Assembly: GCA_050732775.1 (NCBI GenBank)
Contig: JBOHRN010000007.1
Span: forward strand, 1 to 28,188
DNA: 28,188 nt
Direction: 5' to 3'
DNA from: JBOHRN01 sp050732775
GTDB lineage: Bacteria > Gemmatimonadota > Gemmatimonadetes > Longimicrobiales > Longimicrobiaceae
Part shown: positions 14,742 to 23,654 of the stretch, one piece after another
Layout of the letters: every line of letters starts with the position of its first letter
Numbering within the stretch: position 1 is the stretch's first letter
The notes under the pieces: model-generated
Told to the model about the DNA's origin: nothing
The model's input: only the letters and a program-made list of their open reading frames with translations
Database searches by the model: none
Program-made: the position numbers and the translations under genes

Positions 14742-16348
14742 CGCTCCAACACCCCCGCGGACTGGAGCCCTTCGGCCATCCGCTTGATGCCGTCGTTCTT
14801 GGAGATCATCAGGTGACTGACCCCGATCCTGCGCAACTCTCCGATAACCGCGTTGTCGAAGGCGTGGATGCTCGACGGCACCCCCGCCCGGCGGCAGCGG
14901 TAGGCGAGGAGGTTGTTGGTATCCTCAATCTGAAGCGCCGAGACCAGCAGCTTGGCGTCGTGCAAGTTTGCTTCCTCGAGCACCGATAGGTACTCCACGT
15001 TGCCGAGCAGCGTGTCGGCGGGCAGGCCCGCCAGCTTACCAGGGTCGGTGTCGATGGCGAGGACGGCTTCGTCCCGTTCAGTCAGTCGTTCCACGATCTC
15101 GCGGCCCAGCGAGTTCATCCCCACCACGATCACGTGGTTCTGGAGGGCGGCGGGCCGTCCTTGGTCTCCAGCACCGGCCGCGCCGCCCAGCCAGGCGGCC
15201 ACCCGCCCGGTGTGCAAGAGGGCGAAAGAAGATACCGTCATGGTGGCTAGCCCCACCACGCCGATGAGCGACACCCCCTCTTCGCCGATCAGCTCCGAGC
15301 CGAGGGCGAGGGCGCCTAGAATAAAGGAAAACTCGCTCACCTGGGCCAAGGCGACGCCGCTCCGGAGCGAGCTGTTAGTGGTTTGCCCCAGCCAGCGCAG
15401 GGTAACAGCCAGGACCAGCGGTTTGGCGGTCAACACGAACAGGGAGAGCGCCAGCGCGGCGGGCCAGTACGCCAAGGCCGCGTCCAACTCCATGCGCACG
15501 CCCAGGAGCACGAAGAAGACGGCTATGAAGAAGCTGCTGAGCGGCTTCACCCGGCGGCACAGATCTTGGTTGTACGGGAGCTGGGCCAAGCTCACCCCGG
15601 CCAAAAAGCCCCCGATCTCCGGCGAGAGCCCGAGCAGCTCGGCCGCGCTAACAAGCAGGAAGCACCACGCCACACTCCATACGAACATGGGTTCGGGCGA
15701 ACGTGAAGCCCACCAGAAGAGCCGCGGAAGCAGCCAGCGCGAAGCGAGCAACGCGCCGCCGACCAGGACAGCCATGCCGGCAAAGGCGCCCGCCAAACCT
15801 AGGGCGATCGCCCCGGTGCCCGAGTCGCCGGCCGCCGGACTCAACCCGGTTACCAGGGTGAGCACCACGATCACTACCAGATCCTGCACCAGTAGCACGC
15901 CCACTGCGAGGCGCCCGTGCGGCGCGGAAAGCTCCCGCTTAGACTCCAAGAGTTTAACTACCAGCACGGTGCTGCTGAACATCATGGCCGCCCCGATCAC
16001 CAGGGCTTCGGTGGCCCCGAAGCCGGCCAACCGGGCTATACCGAACGCACCGGCCAGGGTAACAGCCATCTGAACTGTGCCCGCCACCAGCGCCGGCCGG
16101 CCGATGTCCCGGATGGTCTTGAGGGAGAGCTCCAGCCCCACCAGGAAAAGGAGCAGGGCGATACCCGCCTCGGAGATCAGCTCCACGTCCTCGCCCACCT
16201 CCAGGAGCCCGAGCCCGGGGCCGAGCAGGAGTCCGGCCACGATGTAAGCGACCACGCCGGGTACACCGGCGGGCCGCAGCGCGAACAGCAGTATCGCCGC
16301 CGCCACCACCACCGAGCCCAAGCTGATTATCAGGTTTGGTTCGGTCAT
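14738..16348 (-). CDS. CPA2/Kef-type cation:proton antiporter with TrkA-N domain (first of pair)
   Basis: A 536-residue paralogue of the following gene. Membrane part 1-390 with AGLLLGPGLGLLEVGEDVEL, LLLFLVGLELSLKTIRDIGR, VLVVKLLESKRELSAPHGRL and PEIGGFLAGVSLAQLPYNQD, all family hallmarks. The TrkA-N domain (about 405-525) starts HVIVVGMNSLGREIVERL: the middle Gly of GxGxxG is Asn, which should alter dinucleotide binding relative to the partner. MISKNDGIKRMAEGLQSAGV ends the protein. Start ATG 16348 has no clear ribosome site. As the first gene of the run it sets transcription of both antiporters and the lipoprotein. Ion specificity (K+ versus Na+) cannot be read from sequence. Confidence 0.9.
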   Translation of the reverse strand: MTEPNLIISLGSVVVAAAILLFALRPAGVPGVVAYIVAGLLLGPGLGLLEVGEDVELISEAGIALLLFLVGLELSLKTIRDIGRPALVAGTVQMAVTLAGAFGIARLAGFGATEALVIGAAMMFSSTVLVVKLLESKRELSAPHGRLAVGVLLVQDLVVIVVLTLVTGLSPAAGDSGTGAIALGLAGAFAGMAVLVGGALLASRWLLPRLFWWASRSPEPMFVWSVAWCFLLVSAAELLGLSPEIGGFLAGVSLAQLPYNQDLCRRVKPLSSFFIAVFFVLLGVRMELDAALAYWPAALALSLFVLTAKPLVLAVTLRWLGQTTNSSLRSGVALAQVSEFSFILGALALGSELIGEEGVSLIGVVGLATMTVSSFALLHTGRVAAWLGGAAGAGDQGRPAALQNHVIVVGMNSLGREIVERLTERDEAVLAIDTDPGKLAGLPADTLLGNVEYLSVLEEANLHDAKLLVSALQIEDTNNLLAYRCRRAGVPSSIHAFDNAVIGELRRIGVSHLMISKNDGIKRMAEGLQSAGVLER

Positions 16349-16511
16349 GGGGTGGTACGGGGAACGGGGTCGGCCGGCTAGCGCAAGATCGGCGCCCGGA
16401 AAGGAATGCGCAATCGAGTTCCAGCACCGGGCCCCGGAACGGAACGTGCGCGCGGCCGCGGCGCGCGCTTACCTTGTGTCTTGAAGGCCGAACCCCCGAC
16501 CAGGAGAAAGT

Positions 16512-17525
16512 GTGAAAGTCGTCATCCCGCTCGCCGGCAAGGGCACCCGGCTCCGTCCCCACACCCACGTTACCCCCAAGCCGCTCCTGCGGGTAGCCGG
16601 CAAAGCCGTGATGAGCTACATCCTGGACGACCTCAAACAGCTTGGGGTCGACGAGGCGATCTTTATCACCGGCCACCTCAAGGAGAAGGTGGAGGAGTAT
16701 GTCAAGGCCGAGTACCCTGAGCTGGACTCCCGCTTTATCGAGCAGACGGTACAGGACGGCACCGCTGGCGCCGTCCAGCTCGCCCGGCCGTACGTGGACG
16801 AGGAGCTGCTCGTCATCTTCGTGGATACCATCTTCGACACCGACCTGGCGGTGGTAAAATCGCTTCCCCCGGGCGACGCCGGGCTGATCTGGGCCAAGCA
16901 GGTCGAGGATTACCAGCGCTTCGGGGTAATCGTCACCGACGGCGATGGCTACCTGGAGAAGATCGTGGAGAAGCCCCGGGAGCCGGTCTCCAAGCTGGCC
17001 AACATCGGGCTCTACTACCTGCGCGACTGGGAGCTCCTGTTCGAGGGCATCGAGCACGTCATGAGGTCGGAACCGGGGCCGGGCGGCGAGTTTTTCCTGA
17101 CCGACGCCTTCCAGTACATGATCGACCGCGGAGCCAAGCTCCGGGTGGCCGAGGTCGAGGGGTGGTACGACGCGGGCAAACCCGAAACCCTGCTGGAGAC
17201 CAACCGGCACCTGCTCGCCACCTCACGGGGCAGACGGCCGCCCGAAACAGCCGGGGTCACGGTGCACGACCCGGTTCACGTAGCCGGCGGTGTGACCCTG
17301 GAGGAGGCCGAGATCGGCCCCAACGTGACCATCTCCCAGGGGTCGGTGGTCCGTCGCTCGCGGCTCTCCGACACTATCGTGGGAGAGGGGTCGGTGATCG
17401 AAGACTCCCGGCTGCGCGCTTCCCTGATCGGCGACCAAGCCACGGTGCGGGGGGTCGACGGCAGCGTGGACGTTGGGGATCACTCGAGGGTAGAGGACGC
17501 CGGGGCGGCCGGGAAGGGCTCCTAA
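16512..17525 (+). CDS. Sugar-1-phosphate nucleotidyltransferase with beta-helix tail
   Basis: A 337-residue enzyme. The nucleotide-binding signature LAGKGTRLRPHTHVTPKPLL (7-26), the metal Asp in VIFVDTIFD (Asp105), FGVIVTDGDGYLEKIVEKP, and WYDAGKPETLLETN near 214-227 place it with RmlA/GlmU-type nucleotidyltransferases, which join NTP and sugar-1-phosphate to give NDP-sugar and pyrophosphate. The last 90 residues carry hexapeptide-like repeats (VTLEEAEIGPNVTISQGSVV). The closest named reaction is glucose-1-phosphate thymidylyltransferase, but base and sugar cannot be fixed. The start is GTG with AGGAG five bases upstream. It heads a five-gene run, yet no other nucleotide-sugar genes are near. 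Confidence 0.88.
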   Translation: MKVVIPLAGKGTRLRPHTHVTPKPLLRVAGKAVMSYILDDLKQLGVDEAIFITGHLKEKVEEYVKAEYPELDSRFIEQTVQDGTAGAVQLARPYVDEELLVIFVDTIFDTDLAVVKSLPPGDAGLIWAKQVEDYQRFGVIVTDGDGYLEKIVEKPREPVSKLANIGLYYLRDWELLFEGIEHVMRSEPGPGGEFFLTDAFQYMIDRGAKLRVAEVEGWYDAGKPETLLETNRHLLATSRGRRPPETAGVTVHDPVHVAGGVTLEEAEIGPNVTISQGSVVRRSRLSDTIVGEGSVIEDSRLRASLIGDQATVRGVDGSVDVGDHSRVEDAGAAGKGS

Positions 17526-17528
17526 TCT

Positions 17529-19199
17529 TTGCTGGAGTTCCTGGGCCTGACCGTGTGGGAGTGGCTGCTCCCCCTTGCCATCGGAGTGGTGGCCGGATTG
17601 GGCACCAACGCAGTGGCGGTGTGGATGCTCTTCCACCCCTATCAGCCCTTCTACCTGGGCCGGGTACGGCTTTTTCCCCAGGGCGCCATTCCCAAGGAGA
17701 TCCACCGCATCGCTCGCAGGGTGGGAGAGACGGTGGGCCGCGAGCTGCTCACCCCCGGCGACATCGCCCGGCGGCTCGGTTCGGAGGGCTTTAGGGAGCG
17801 CTTCGACGAAACCTTGCGCGACGCCTTGGGCGGGCTCTTGAACCGGGAGCTGGCTTCTCTCCGCCAGCTCATGGCGCCCGAGCAACTCGCCGGGCTGGAG
17901 CTGGTGCTGGAGCGGCTCCTGGCCAAGCTCCTGGAGGGGGTGGAAATATACTTGGATTCGCCCGAATTGGAGTCGCGGCTACGCGACTTCGCCCACTCTC
18001 TGGGCACCGACCTGCGCCACCGCCCTCTCTCCGGGGTGCTCACCCCGGAGCTGCGGGCCGATCTGCTGCGCGCCGCGGCCGAGGTGTGGGCCGGGGTGAG
18101 GGAGAGCCCGGAACTAGTCCACTCCGTGGACGAGGCGGTGCGCGCCCCCCTGGAGCGGTTGTTGGTTTCGGATAAGCCGCTGCGCAGTTACCTTTCTGCG
18201 GGCGCCGTGGAGGTGGGCGAAAGCTTGGTATCGCGCTACCTCCCCACCCTGTTGGAGCGACTCTCCGGCGTACTCGCCGAGCCCGCCAGCCGGGAGAAAA
18301 TCCAACTGGTGCTGCGCCGCATGGTGGACAGGTTCTTGGACGAGCAGCGGGGGTGGAAGCGTTTGGTGGGCAAACTGGTGGCAACCGAGCGCACTCTCGA
18401 GCGTACGGTCCAGTTGGTCGAGGAGGGCGGGGTCGAAGAACTCTCCACCCTCCTCTCCGAACCGGAGGTGCAGGCCCGGATCGCGACCGCCGTCAACGAA
18501 GGATTCGAGGAGCTACTCGACCGCCCCGTCGGCTCCCTCTTCGGAGACCTTTCGAGCGGGCAGCGGGGGCGCATCCGGGAGGCGGTTAGCGAGCGGGTGG
18601 TGTACATGATCCGCCACCGGGGAGCCGAGGAGATCGTACTCTCCCGGCTAGATGGAGTGCTGCGGGCCGCCGAGCGCCGACGGGTGGGCGATCTGCTCGA
18701 TTTGGTGGGTGAGGAACGAGGCAGAGAGATGACCGGGCGGCTCGGCGATTGGGCGGTGTCTGCGGTCCGGGGACCGCGCTTCCGGGCTCTGGTGGAACGG
18801 GCCACCGCCCATCAGACTTCGTGGATGCTGTCGGTGCCCATCGGGAGGGTCGGAGATTACCTGCCCCCGGACGCCGAAAGGAGGATCGAACGGCTCCTTT
18901 TCGACCCCCTCTGGAGCTTCATCCAGCGCCGGGTTCCGGCCGCTCTGGTCGACTTGCCCGTGGCCCGCATGGTGGAGGAGAAGCTGGCAGGGTATCCGCT
19001 CCGCCGGGTAGAGGAGCTGATCCTCCGGGTGAGCCGTAAGGAGTTGGTCCTGATCGTATACTTGGGTGGCTTTCTGGGCGCCCTGATCGGAGGACTGATG
19101 CTCTTCATCGAGAGCTGGAGGGCCGGGGCACTGGCCACCGGGGTATTTCTGCTGCTGAGTTTTTTGTTCGTCAACTTGCGAGCGACGGGGGATACGTGA
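17529..19199 (+). CDS. DUF445 (YheB-like) membrane protein
   Basis: A 556-residue protein of the DUF445 family. The N-terminal helix is followed by GVVAGLGTNAVAVWMLFHPY, equivalent to the family's G.G.NWLA..MLF motif, and RLFPQGAIPKEIHRIARRVG is the second family segment. A long helical, charged middle (about 60-500) lies between that helix and two C-terminal membrane helices (LVLIVYLGGFLGALIGGLML and the following one). Such proteins are inner-membrane, function unknown; some relatives affect spore or envelope processes. The start is most likely TTG 17529, three bases after the stop of the nucleotidyltransferase gene. The stop overlaps the next GTG start (GTGA, 19196-19199). Confidence 0.85.
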   Translation: MLEFLGLTVWEWLLPLAIGVVAGLGTNAVAVWMLFHPYQPFYLGRVRLFPQGAIPKEIHRIARRVGETVGRELLTPGDIARRLGSEGFRERFDETLRDALGGLLNRELASLRQLMAPEQLAGLELVLERLLAKLLEGVEIYLDSPELESRLRDFAHSLGTDLRHRPLSGVLTPELRADLLRAAAEVWAGVRESPELVHSVDEAVRAPLERLLVSDKPLRSYLSAGAVEVGESLVSRYLPTLLERLSGVLAEPASREKIQLVLRRMVDRFLDEQRGWKRLVGKLVATERTLERTVQLVEEGGVEELSTLLSEPEVQARIATAVNEGFEELLDRPVGSLFGDLSSGQRGRIREAVSERVVYMIRHRGAEEIVLSRLDGVLRAAERRRVGDLLDLVGEERGREMTGRLGDWAVSAVRGPRFRALVERATAHQTSWMLSVPIGRVGDYLPPDAERRIERLLFDPLWSFIQRRVPAALVDLPVARMVEEKLAGYPLRRVEELILRVSRKELVLIVYLGGFLGALIGGLMLFIESWRAGALATGVFLLLSFLFVNLRATGDT

Positions 19200-20446
19200 A
19201 TGAATCCGAACTGATCTACGACTGGAACACGGTCGCGGAGTCATTCGACTACTCCACGGCGCGCGGGATCGAACTCAACGACGAGACCTTGCGCGACGGA
19301 CTCCAGTCGCCGTCGGTGACCGACCCACCCATCGAGAAGAAGCTCGAACTGCTGCGGCTAATGGCCGAGCTGGGGATCTCTTCCGCCGACCTGGGGCTGC
19401 CCGGCGCCGGCCCGCGCGCGGCCCGCGACGTAGAGCGGCTGGCACGTGCTCTAGCCGACGAAAAGCTGCCGCTGGAGCCCAACTGTGCCGCCCGTACCGT
19501 GCGCGCCGACTTGCAGCCGATCGCGGACATCTCACAGCAGACCGGGGTCGCTATCGAGGCGGCCACCTTCATCGGTTCGTCCCCCATCCGCCAGTACGCC
19601 GAGGACTGGACCCTCGAAAAGATGCTGCGGGCGACAGAGGAGGCGGTGGGCTTCGCCGCGGGCGAGGGGCTACCGGTCATGTACGTGACCGAAGATACCA
19701 CCCGTGCCCGGCCCGAGACGCTCAAGCGGCTCTACGGGGCCGCCATCAGCCACGGCGCCCGGCGCATATGCCTGGCCGACACGGTGGGCCACGCTACCCC
19801 GCACGGAGTCCGCCGGCTCGTCCGGTTCGTGCGCGAGGAGATCGTGAAACCCTCGGGCGAAGAGGTGAAGATCGACTGGCACGGCCACCGCGACCGGGGC
19901 TTGGGGCTCCCCAACTGCCTGGCCGCCATCGAGGAGGGGGCTGAAAGGATTCACGGCACCGTGCTCGGGGTGGGAGAGCGCTGTGGCAACGCCGAGATAG
20001 ACCTCTTGCTGGTCAACTTCAAACTCCTCGGGCTGCACCACCGGGAGCTGTCGCGGCTGCCCGACTACGTGCGGCTGGTGTCCGAGGCGTGCCGGGTACC
20101 CATCCCCCACAACTGGCCGGTGTTCGGCAGAGACGCCTTCCGGACCGGCACCGGGGTGCACGCCGCCGCCATCATCAAGGCCGAGGAGAAGGGCGACGCC
20201 TGGCTGGCAGACAGAATTTACTCCGGGGTCCCGGCCGGTGTCTTCGGGATGAGCCAGAAGATCGAGATCTCGCCCATGAGCGGGCTCTCCAACGTGCGCT
20301 ACTGGCTGCGTGAAAACGGCTACGACGCCGGCGACGAGGCGCTCCAGCGCCGTCTCTTCGACGCCGCCAAGCAGACCGACCGCACCTTCAGCGACGAGGA
20401 ACTCCACCAGCTTTGCGCCGGGAGAGACCTCCCGCCGGCGGGCTAA
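19196..20446 (+). CDS. Isopropylmalate-synthase-like DRE-TIM metallolyase, no regulatory domain
   Basis: A 416-residue enzyme of the LeuA/NifV/citramalate-synthase superfamily, which condenses acetyl-CoA with a 2-oxo acid. NDETLRDGLQ (the DRE/DTTLRDG motif; the second residue is Glu), DWHGHRDRGLG (metal His pair), GVGERCGNAEIDLLL and GTGVHAAAIIKA are the catalytic-domain signatures. The protein ends about where the catalytic and connecting subdomains end; the C-terminal LeuA dimer domain that gives leucine feedback in full-length enzymes (over 500 residues) is missing. HRDRG in place of HNDLG and the Ala-rich GVHAAA segment mark it as a divergent subgroup, so 2-oxoisovalerate as substrate is only the default guess. 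GTG start overlapping the DUF445 stop. Confidence 0.85.
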   Translation: MNESELIYDWNTVAESFDYSTARGIELNDETLRDGLQSPSVTDPPIEKKLELLRLMAELGISSADLGLPGAGPRAARDVERLARALADEKLPLEPNCAARTVRADLQPIADISQQTGVAIEAATFIGSSPIRQYAEDWTLEKMLRATEEAVGFAAGEGLPVMYVTEDTTRARPETLKRLYGAAISHGARRICLADTVGHATPHGVRRLVRFVREEIVKPSGEEVKIDWHGHRDRGLGLPNCLAAIEEGAERIHGTVLGVGERCGNAEIDLLLVNFKLLGLHHRELSRLPDYVRLVSEACRVPIPHNWPVFGRDAFRTGTGVHAAAIIKAEEKGDAWLADRIYSGVPAGVFGMSQKIEISPMSGLSNVRYWLRENGYDAGDEALQRRLFDAAKQTDRTFSDEELHQLCAGRDLPPAG

Positions 20447-20449
20447 CCG

Positions 20450-21169
20450 GTGCTAGCGCTTCTTCTGGCCGCCGAGCTCGCCGCGGCCGGCGCTTACCCA
20501 CCGCTCGCGGACACCGCCGAGGTCAGAACCGGAGGCTACCTCGGCTCGATGTATGGAACGCCCATCACCCGGGAGCGCTTCGAGTGGCGCGGAAACAGCC
20601 TACTGGCGTGCGTGGACTACCAAGCCGTGGGAGCCCTCCTGCGGGTTAGCTTGCACCGGGATGAGAGCGGGCGTCTGGAGCGTTACGCGGTCACTCTCGA
20701 CTTTCTGGACCAGGGGCCGCGGCGCTTCGAGGTCAGGGCGGTGGCGGGTGCGGTCATCTGGTCGTCGGAGGAGGGTGGGGTGTGGCGCGAGCGTCGTCTC
20801 GCCGTGGACCCGGAGCGGCCGCTGATCATCTTCCAATCGGCGGTCTTTTCACTTTACGGCCAGTTTGCCGGTTTCGCGGTGGCGCGGGGCGGAGACCCGG
20901 TTAGCGTCCAGGGGGTGTACCTGGAAGAGGGGGTGATCGAAGAGTGGACGGTAGAGCGCAAGGGCAAAGAGCTGGTGGTCCGGTCTCCTGGCGGTGTCGA
21001 GAGCCGTTTTCCGGCCGACGGTGCCGTACCCCCGCGCACGGTTTCGATTCCCGCGCAGGGGGTAACGGCTAGACCAGACCGGGAAGAAGGGGTGCCCCCG
21101 ATCCCCCTCTGCTCTCCTCCCGGGCGGGTGCTGGGGCCGGGGGGCGTATCCGCGGCGGCCGAACCGTGA
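20450..21169 (+). CDS. Secreted protein of unknown function
   Basis: A 239-residue protein with a short signal peptide (VLALLLAAELAAAGA) but no lipobox Cys, so it should be periplasmic or secreted. GGYLGSMYGTPITRERFEWR follows, then alternating beta strands (YAVTLDFLDQGPRRFEVRAV, ERPLIIFQSAVFSLYGQFAG) that suggest a compact beta-barrel or sandwich, and a Pro-rich tail. No family is recognised. The GTG start lies three bases after the previous stop and there is no room for a promoter, so it is translated with the run. The stop overlaps the UMF1 gene (GTGA, 21166-21169). Its position between a synthase and a carrier hints at an envelope partner, but this is conjecture. Confidence 0.72.
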   Translation: MLALLLAAELAAAGAYPPLADTAEVRTGGYLGSMYGTPITRERFEWRGNSLLACVDYQAVGALLRVSLHRDESGRLERYAVTLDFLDQGPRRFEVRAVAGAVIWSSEEGGVWRERRLAVDPERPLIIFQSAVFSLYGQFAGFAVARGGDPVSVQGVYLEEGVIEEWTVERKGKELVVRSPGGVESRFPADGAVPPRTVSIPAQGVTARPDREEGVPPIPLCSPPGRVLGPGGVSAAAEP

Positions 21170-22572
21170 AGCGTGACCCGGACGTTACCGATCTGCCCAC
21201 CCCGGCCCCGCGGCGCAAACTCCTCGAGCGGCTCGGGCTTCATCGCCGCGAGCTACGGGCTTGGGCCATGTACGACTGGGCCAATTCCGGCTTGGTCACC
21301 ATTTTCACCGCCGTTTTTCCGGTTTACTTCGCCTCGGTGGCGAGCGTAGGCGCGGCCGAGGGGGTGGCCACCCAGAGGTACGCCGCCGCCACTACCATCG
21401 GTCTGGCCGGGGTAGCCCTGCTGGCCCCCTTTCTCGGCGCCCTGGCCGACTACGCGGCGGCCAAGAAGCGCTTCCTGGGCTCCTTCGTGGCGCTGGGCTC
21501 GGTCGCGGTGGCGTGCATGTTCTTCATCCACGAGGGGGATTGGATGCTCGCCTCCATCCTCTTCATCGTCGCCAACGTGGGGGTCAGTGGCAGCTTGGTC
21601 TTCTACGACTCCCTGCTTCCGCACGTCGCCAGCGAAGAGGAGGTAGACCGGGTTTCCACCTCGGGTTTTGCCCTCGGGTACCTGGGCGGGGGGCTGATCT
21701 TGGCCCTCAATCTGGCTTGGATACTGGCTCCGGGCGTGTTCGGACTGCCCTCCGGGGACGACCTGACCCCCGAGCAGGCCACCCTCCCCACCCGGCTCGC
21801 CTTCGTGTCGGTGGCGCTCTGGTGGGTTGGCTTCTCCATTCCCCTCTTCAGGCGCGTGCCCGAGCCGGGTCGTACTCTGGAGCCGGACGAGAGCCTCCGC
21901 GAGAGCCCGCTCCGGGCCGCGTTCGAGCGCTTGGGAGAGACCTTCCGAGAGCTGCGCGGCTACCGCGAGGCGTTCCTCTTTCTGTTGGCATTTCTGATCT
22001 ACAACGACGGTATCGGTACCATTATCCGCATGGCCGCCATCTACGGCGCCGAGTTGGGGATCGAGCGGGGGGCGCTGATCGGCTCCATCCTGCTGGTCCA
22101 ATTCGTAGGCATCCCGTTCTGCTTCGTGTTCGGCGCCCTGGCCGGGAAGATCGGTGCCAAGCGGGCCATTTACGCGGGCTTGGTCGTTTACGCGGGCATC
22201 AGTGTGCTCGGCTACTTCATGACCACGGCGCTACACTTTCTCATCTTGGCGGTGCTGGTGGGCACGGTGCAGGGGGGAACACAGGCCCTCAGCCGTTCCC
22301 TCTTCGCCTCCATGATACCCAAGCACAAGTCGGGCGAGTTTTTCGGACTTTTTTCGGTGTTCGAGAAGTTTGCCGGTATCTTCGGTCCCGCCCTCTTCGC
22401 CCTTGCCATCGTGGTCACCGGATCGAGCCGCGCGGCCATCTTGTCGGTTATCGGATTTTTCGTGCTGGGGGGAGCCCTGCTCTCCCTGGTGAACGTAGAA
22501 CGGGGCCGCGCCGCCGCGAGCGCCGCCGGGGCGGGGGTGCGGGTGGTGGGTCAATCCGCGGGGCCGGGGTAG
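21166..22572 (+). CDS. MFS transporter, UMF1 (Atg22-like) family
   Basis: A 468-residue inner-membrane carrier with 12 predicted helices. AWAMYDWANSGLVTIFTAVF is the YDWANS signature of the UMF1/Atg22-like branch of the major facilitator superfamily; LVFYDSLLPHVASEEEVDRV, FLIYNDGIGTIIRMAAIYG and GTVQGGTQALSRSLFASMIP are further hallmarks. Atg22 exports amino acids from the yeast vacuole; bacterial members are largely untested, so an amino-acid or small-acid substrate is inference. It closes the five-gene plus-strand run and converges on a minus-strand lipoprotein gene seven bases away. Confidence 0.9.
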   Translation: MKRDPDVTDLPTPAPRRKLLERLGLHRRELRAWAMYDWANSGLVTIFTAVFPVYFASVASVGAAEGVATQRYAAATTIGLAGVALLAPFLGALADYAAAKKRFLGSFVALGSVAVACMFFIHEGDWMLASILFIVANVGVSGSLVFYDSLLPHVASEEEVDRVSTSGFALGYLGGGLILALNLAWILAPGVFGLPSGDDLTPEQATLPTRLAFVSVALWWVGFSIPLFRRVPEPGRTLEPDESLRESPLRAAFERLGETFRELRGYREAFLFLLAFLIYNDGIGTIIRMAAIYGAELGIERGALIGSILLVQFVGIPFCFVFGALAGKIGAKRAIYAGLVVYAGISVLGYFMTTALHFLILAVLVGTVQGGTQALSRSLFASMIPKHKSGEFFGLFSVFEKFAGIFGPALFALAIVVTGSSRAAILSVIGFFVLGGALLSLVNVERGRAAASAAGAGVRVVGQSAGPG

Positions 22573-22579
22573 CCCGCCC

Positions 22580-23542
22580 TCAGTGGTACTGGATGTAGAC
22601 CGGCGCCGGCTCCAGCTCCAGAATCTCCTCCGGGGTCATCAGCCGGGAGCCGCCGCGAGTGTCGTTTCGGTAGAAGAGCTTGAAGCCGGTGAACTGGACC
22701 GGTTCGCTGGCCACGAAGTTCCGGTACGAGGCGCGTTTGAGCCTGGGCGGTCCCCAACCGTCCATGTGGATCACGACCTGGACAGCGGGGTTCAGCTCGA
22801 TGCGGGCCGCGTTGGTGAGCATCCCCCGGGTAAAGCGGTGGATCACCAGCACCTTGGGTGGCAGCCCGTGCTTTTTTACCAGCTTGGCCAGGTACTCCAC
22901 CGCGTAGTTCACGTCGCTGGCGTCCATGGTGCCTATGTGGGTGCCCGGCTTGTTGCCCCGCTTCATGTAAAACTCCGGGTCGATGCCCAGGTGGACCTGC
23001 GGGAGTTTTAGCCACGGCTCCAACCGGGGGAGCTCGTCCCTGAGGGTGCTCAGCCCCGGCTGGATATCGAGAAAAAGGACGGCGTCGCTCCGCTCGGCCC
23101 ACGCCAGCACGGTGTCGATCACCTGGGAGGGCATGCGGTTACGGTACTTGCCATCCCAGCCGGGGTCGGCGGCGGCCACCACTACGATCAGGTGGAGGGC
23201 GGGCTGAACGGGGGTAGCAGGGTCGGCCTGCTCCCACGCCGCCACCTCTCGGTCCAGTTGGGAGAGCATGCGGTCGGGGGCTATCTGCCCGAGGATGCCC
23301 ATGCGCGTCGAGCGGGGGTTTCCGTAGAAGGCCACGATCCTGCGGCTGGGAAGGAGCGCCACGGGCGCAGGCGGCTCGAGCTCGATCTCGACCGGCGGGG
23401 CGCTGTCCAGTACCACCCGAACGGGTTCGAACTCCACGGGCGGAGGCGTTCTCTTGCCGGCCGGCTCGGGGGCCGGGGTAGGCGAGGTGGTCACTGGCGC
23501 GCACGCCGTGGCCAGAGCGAAGAGCAGGAAAGCCGACCGCAT
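22580..23542 (-). CDS. Lipoprotein, putative TIM-barrel-like, unknown function
   Basis: A 320-residue protein starting MRSAFLLFALATAC, a lipoprotein-type signal (Cys14; residue -3 is Ala, slightly atypical). A Pro/Glu-rich linker of about 50 residues follows, then a globular domain with strand-helix repeats: RIVAFYGNPRSTRMG, ALHLIVVVAAADPGWDGKYR, SDAVLFLDIQPG, QVHLGIDPEFYM, PPKVLVIHRFT, VQVVIHMDGWG and a terminal APVYIQYH. Strand ends with D, E and H are typical of glycoside-hydrolase-like barrels, but no named family fits. The ATG at 23542 is chosen; the frame is open 27 codons further, with no signal sequence in the extension. A promoter with a very short leader lies upstream. Divergent from the DUF411 gene. 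Confidence 0.75.
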   Translation of the reverse strand: MRSAFLLFALATACAPVTTSPTPAPEPAGKRTPPPVEFEPVRVVLDSAPPVEIELEPPAPVALLPSRRIVAFYGNPRSTRMGILGQIAPDRMLSQLDREVAAWEQADPATPVQPALHLIVVVAAADPGWDGKYRNRMPSQVIDTVLAWAERSDAVLFLDIQPGLSTLRDELPRLEPWLKLPQVHLGIDPEFYMKRGNKPGTHIGTMDASDVNYAVEYLAKLVKKHGLPPKVLVIHRFTRGMLTNAARIELNPAVQVVIHMDGWGPPRLKRASYRNFVASEPVQFTGFKLFYRNDTRGGSRLMTPEEILELEPAPVYIQYH

Positions 23543-23551
23543 GATGGCTAC

Positions 23552-23581
23552 AAGGTAAGCGCTCGTGGCGCGTCTATCCAA
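23552..23581 (-). promoter_or_regulatory. Likely promoter with very short leader
   Basis: On the minus strand, TTGGAT (23581-23576), 18-base spacer, TACCTT (23557-23552). The -10 ends nine bases before the ATG at 23542, so the leader would be only two or three bases and there is no ribosome site. It resembles the guaB arrangement. Confidence 0.5.
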
Positions 23582-23654
23582 TAGCATCTGAACCCTTCCC
23601 GAGCGCCGGTGTACCCCCTGCACAAGACCGAATCACCCTTTTCCGCTCCACGCC

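Noticed and set aside
15954..17210. 418-codon minus-strand open frame across the intergenic region between antiporter and nucleotidyltransferase genes
   Set aside because: It is antisense to well-supported genes at both ends, its product is low in recognisable motifs, and such long mirror frames are common in GC-rich DNA.
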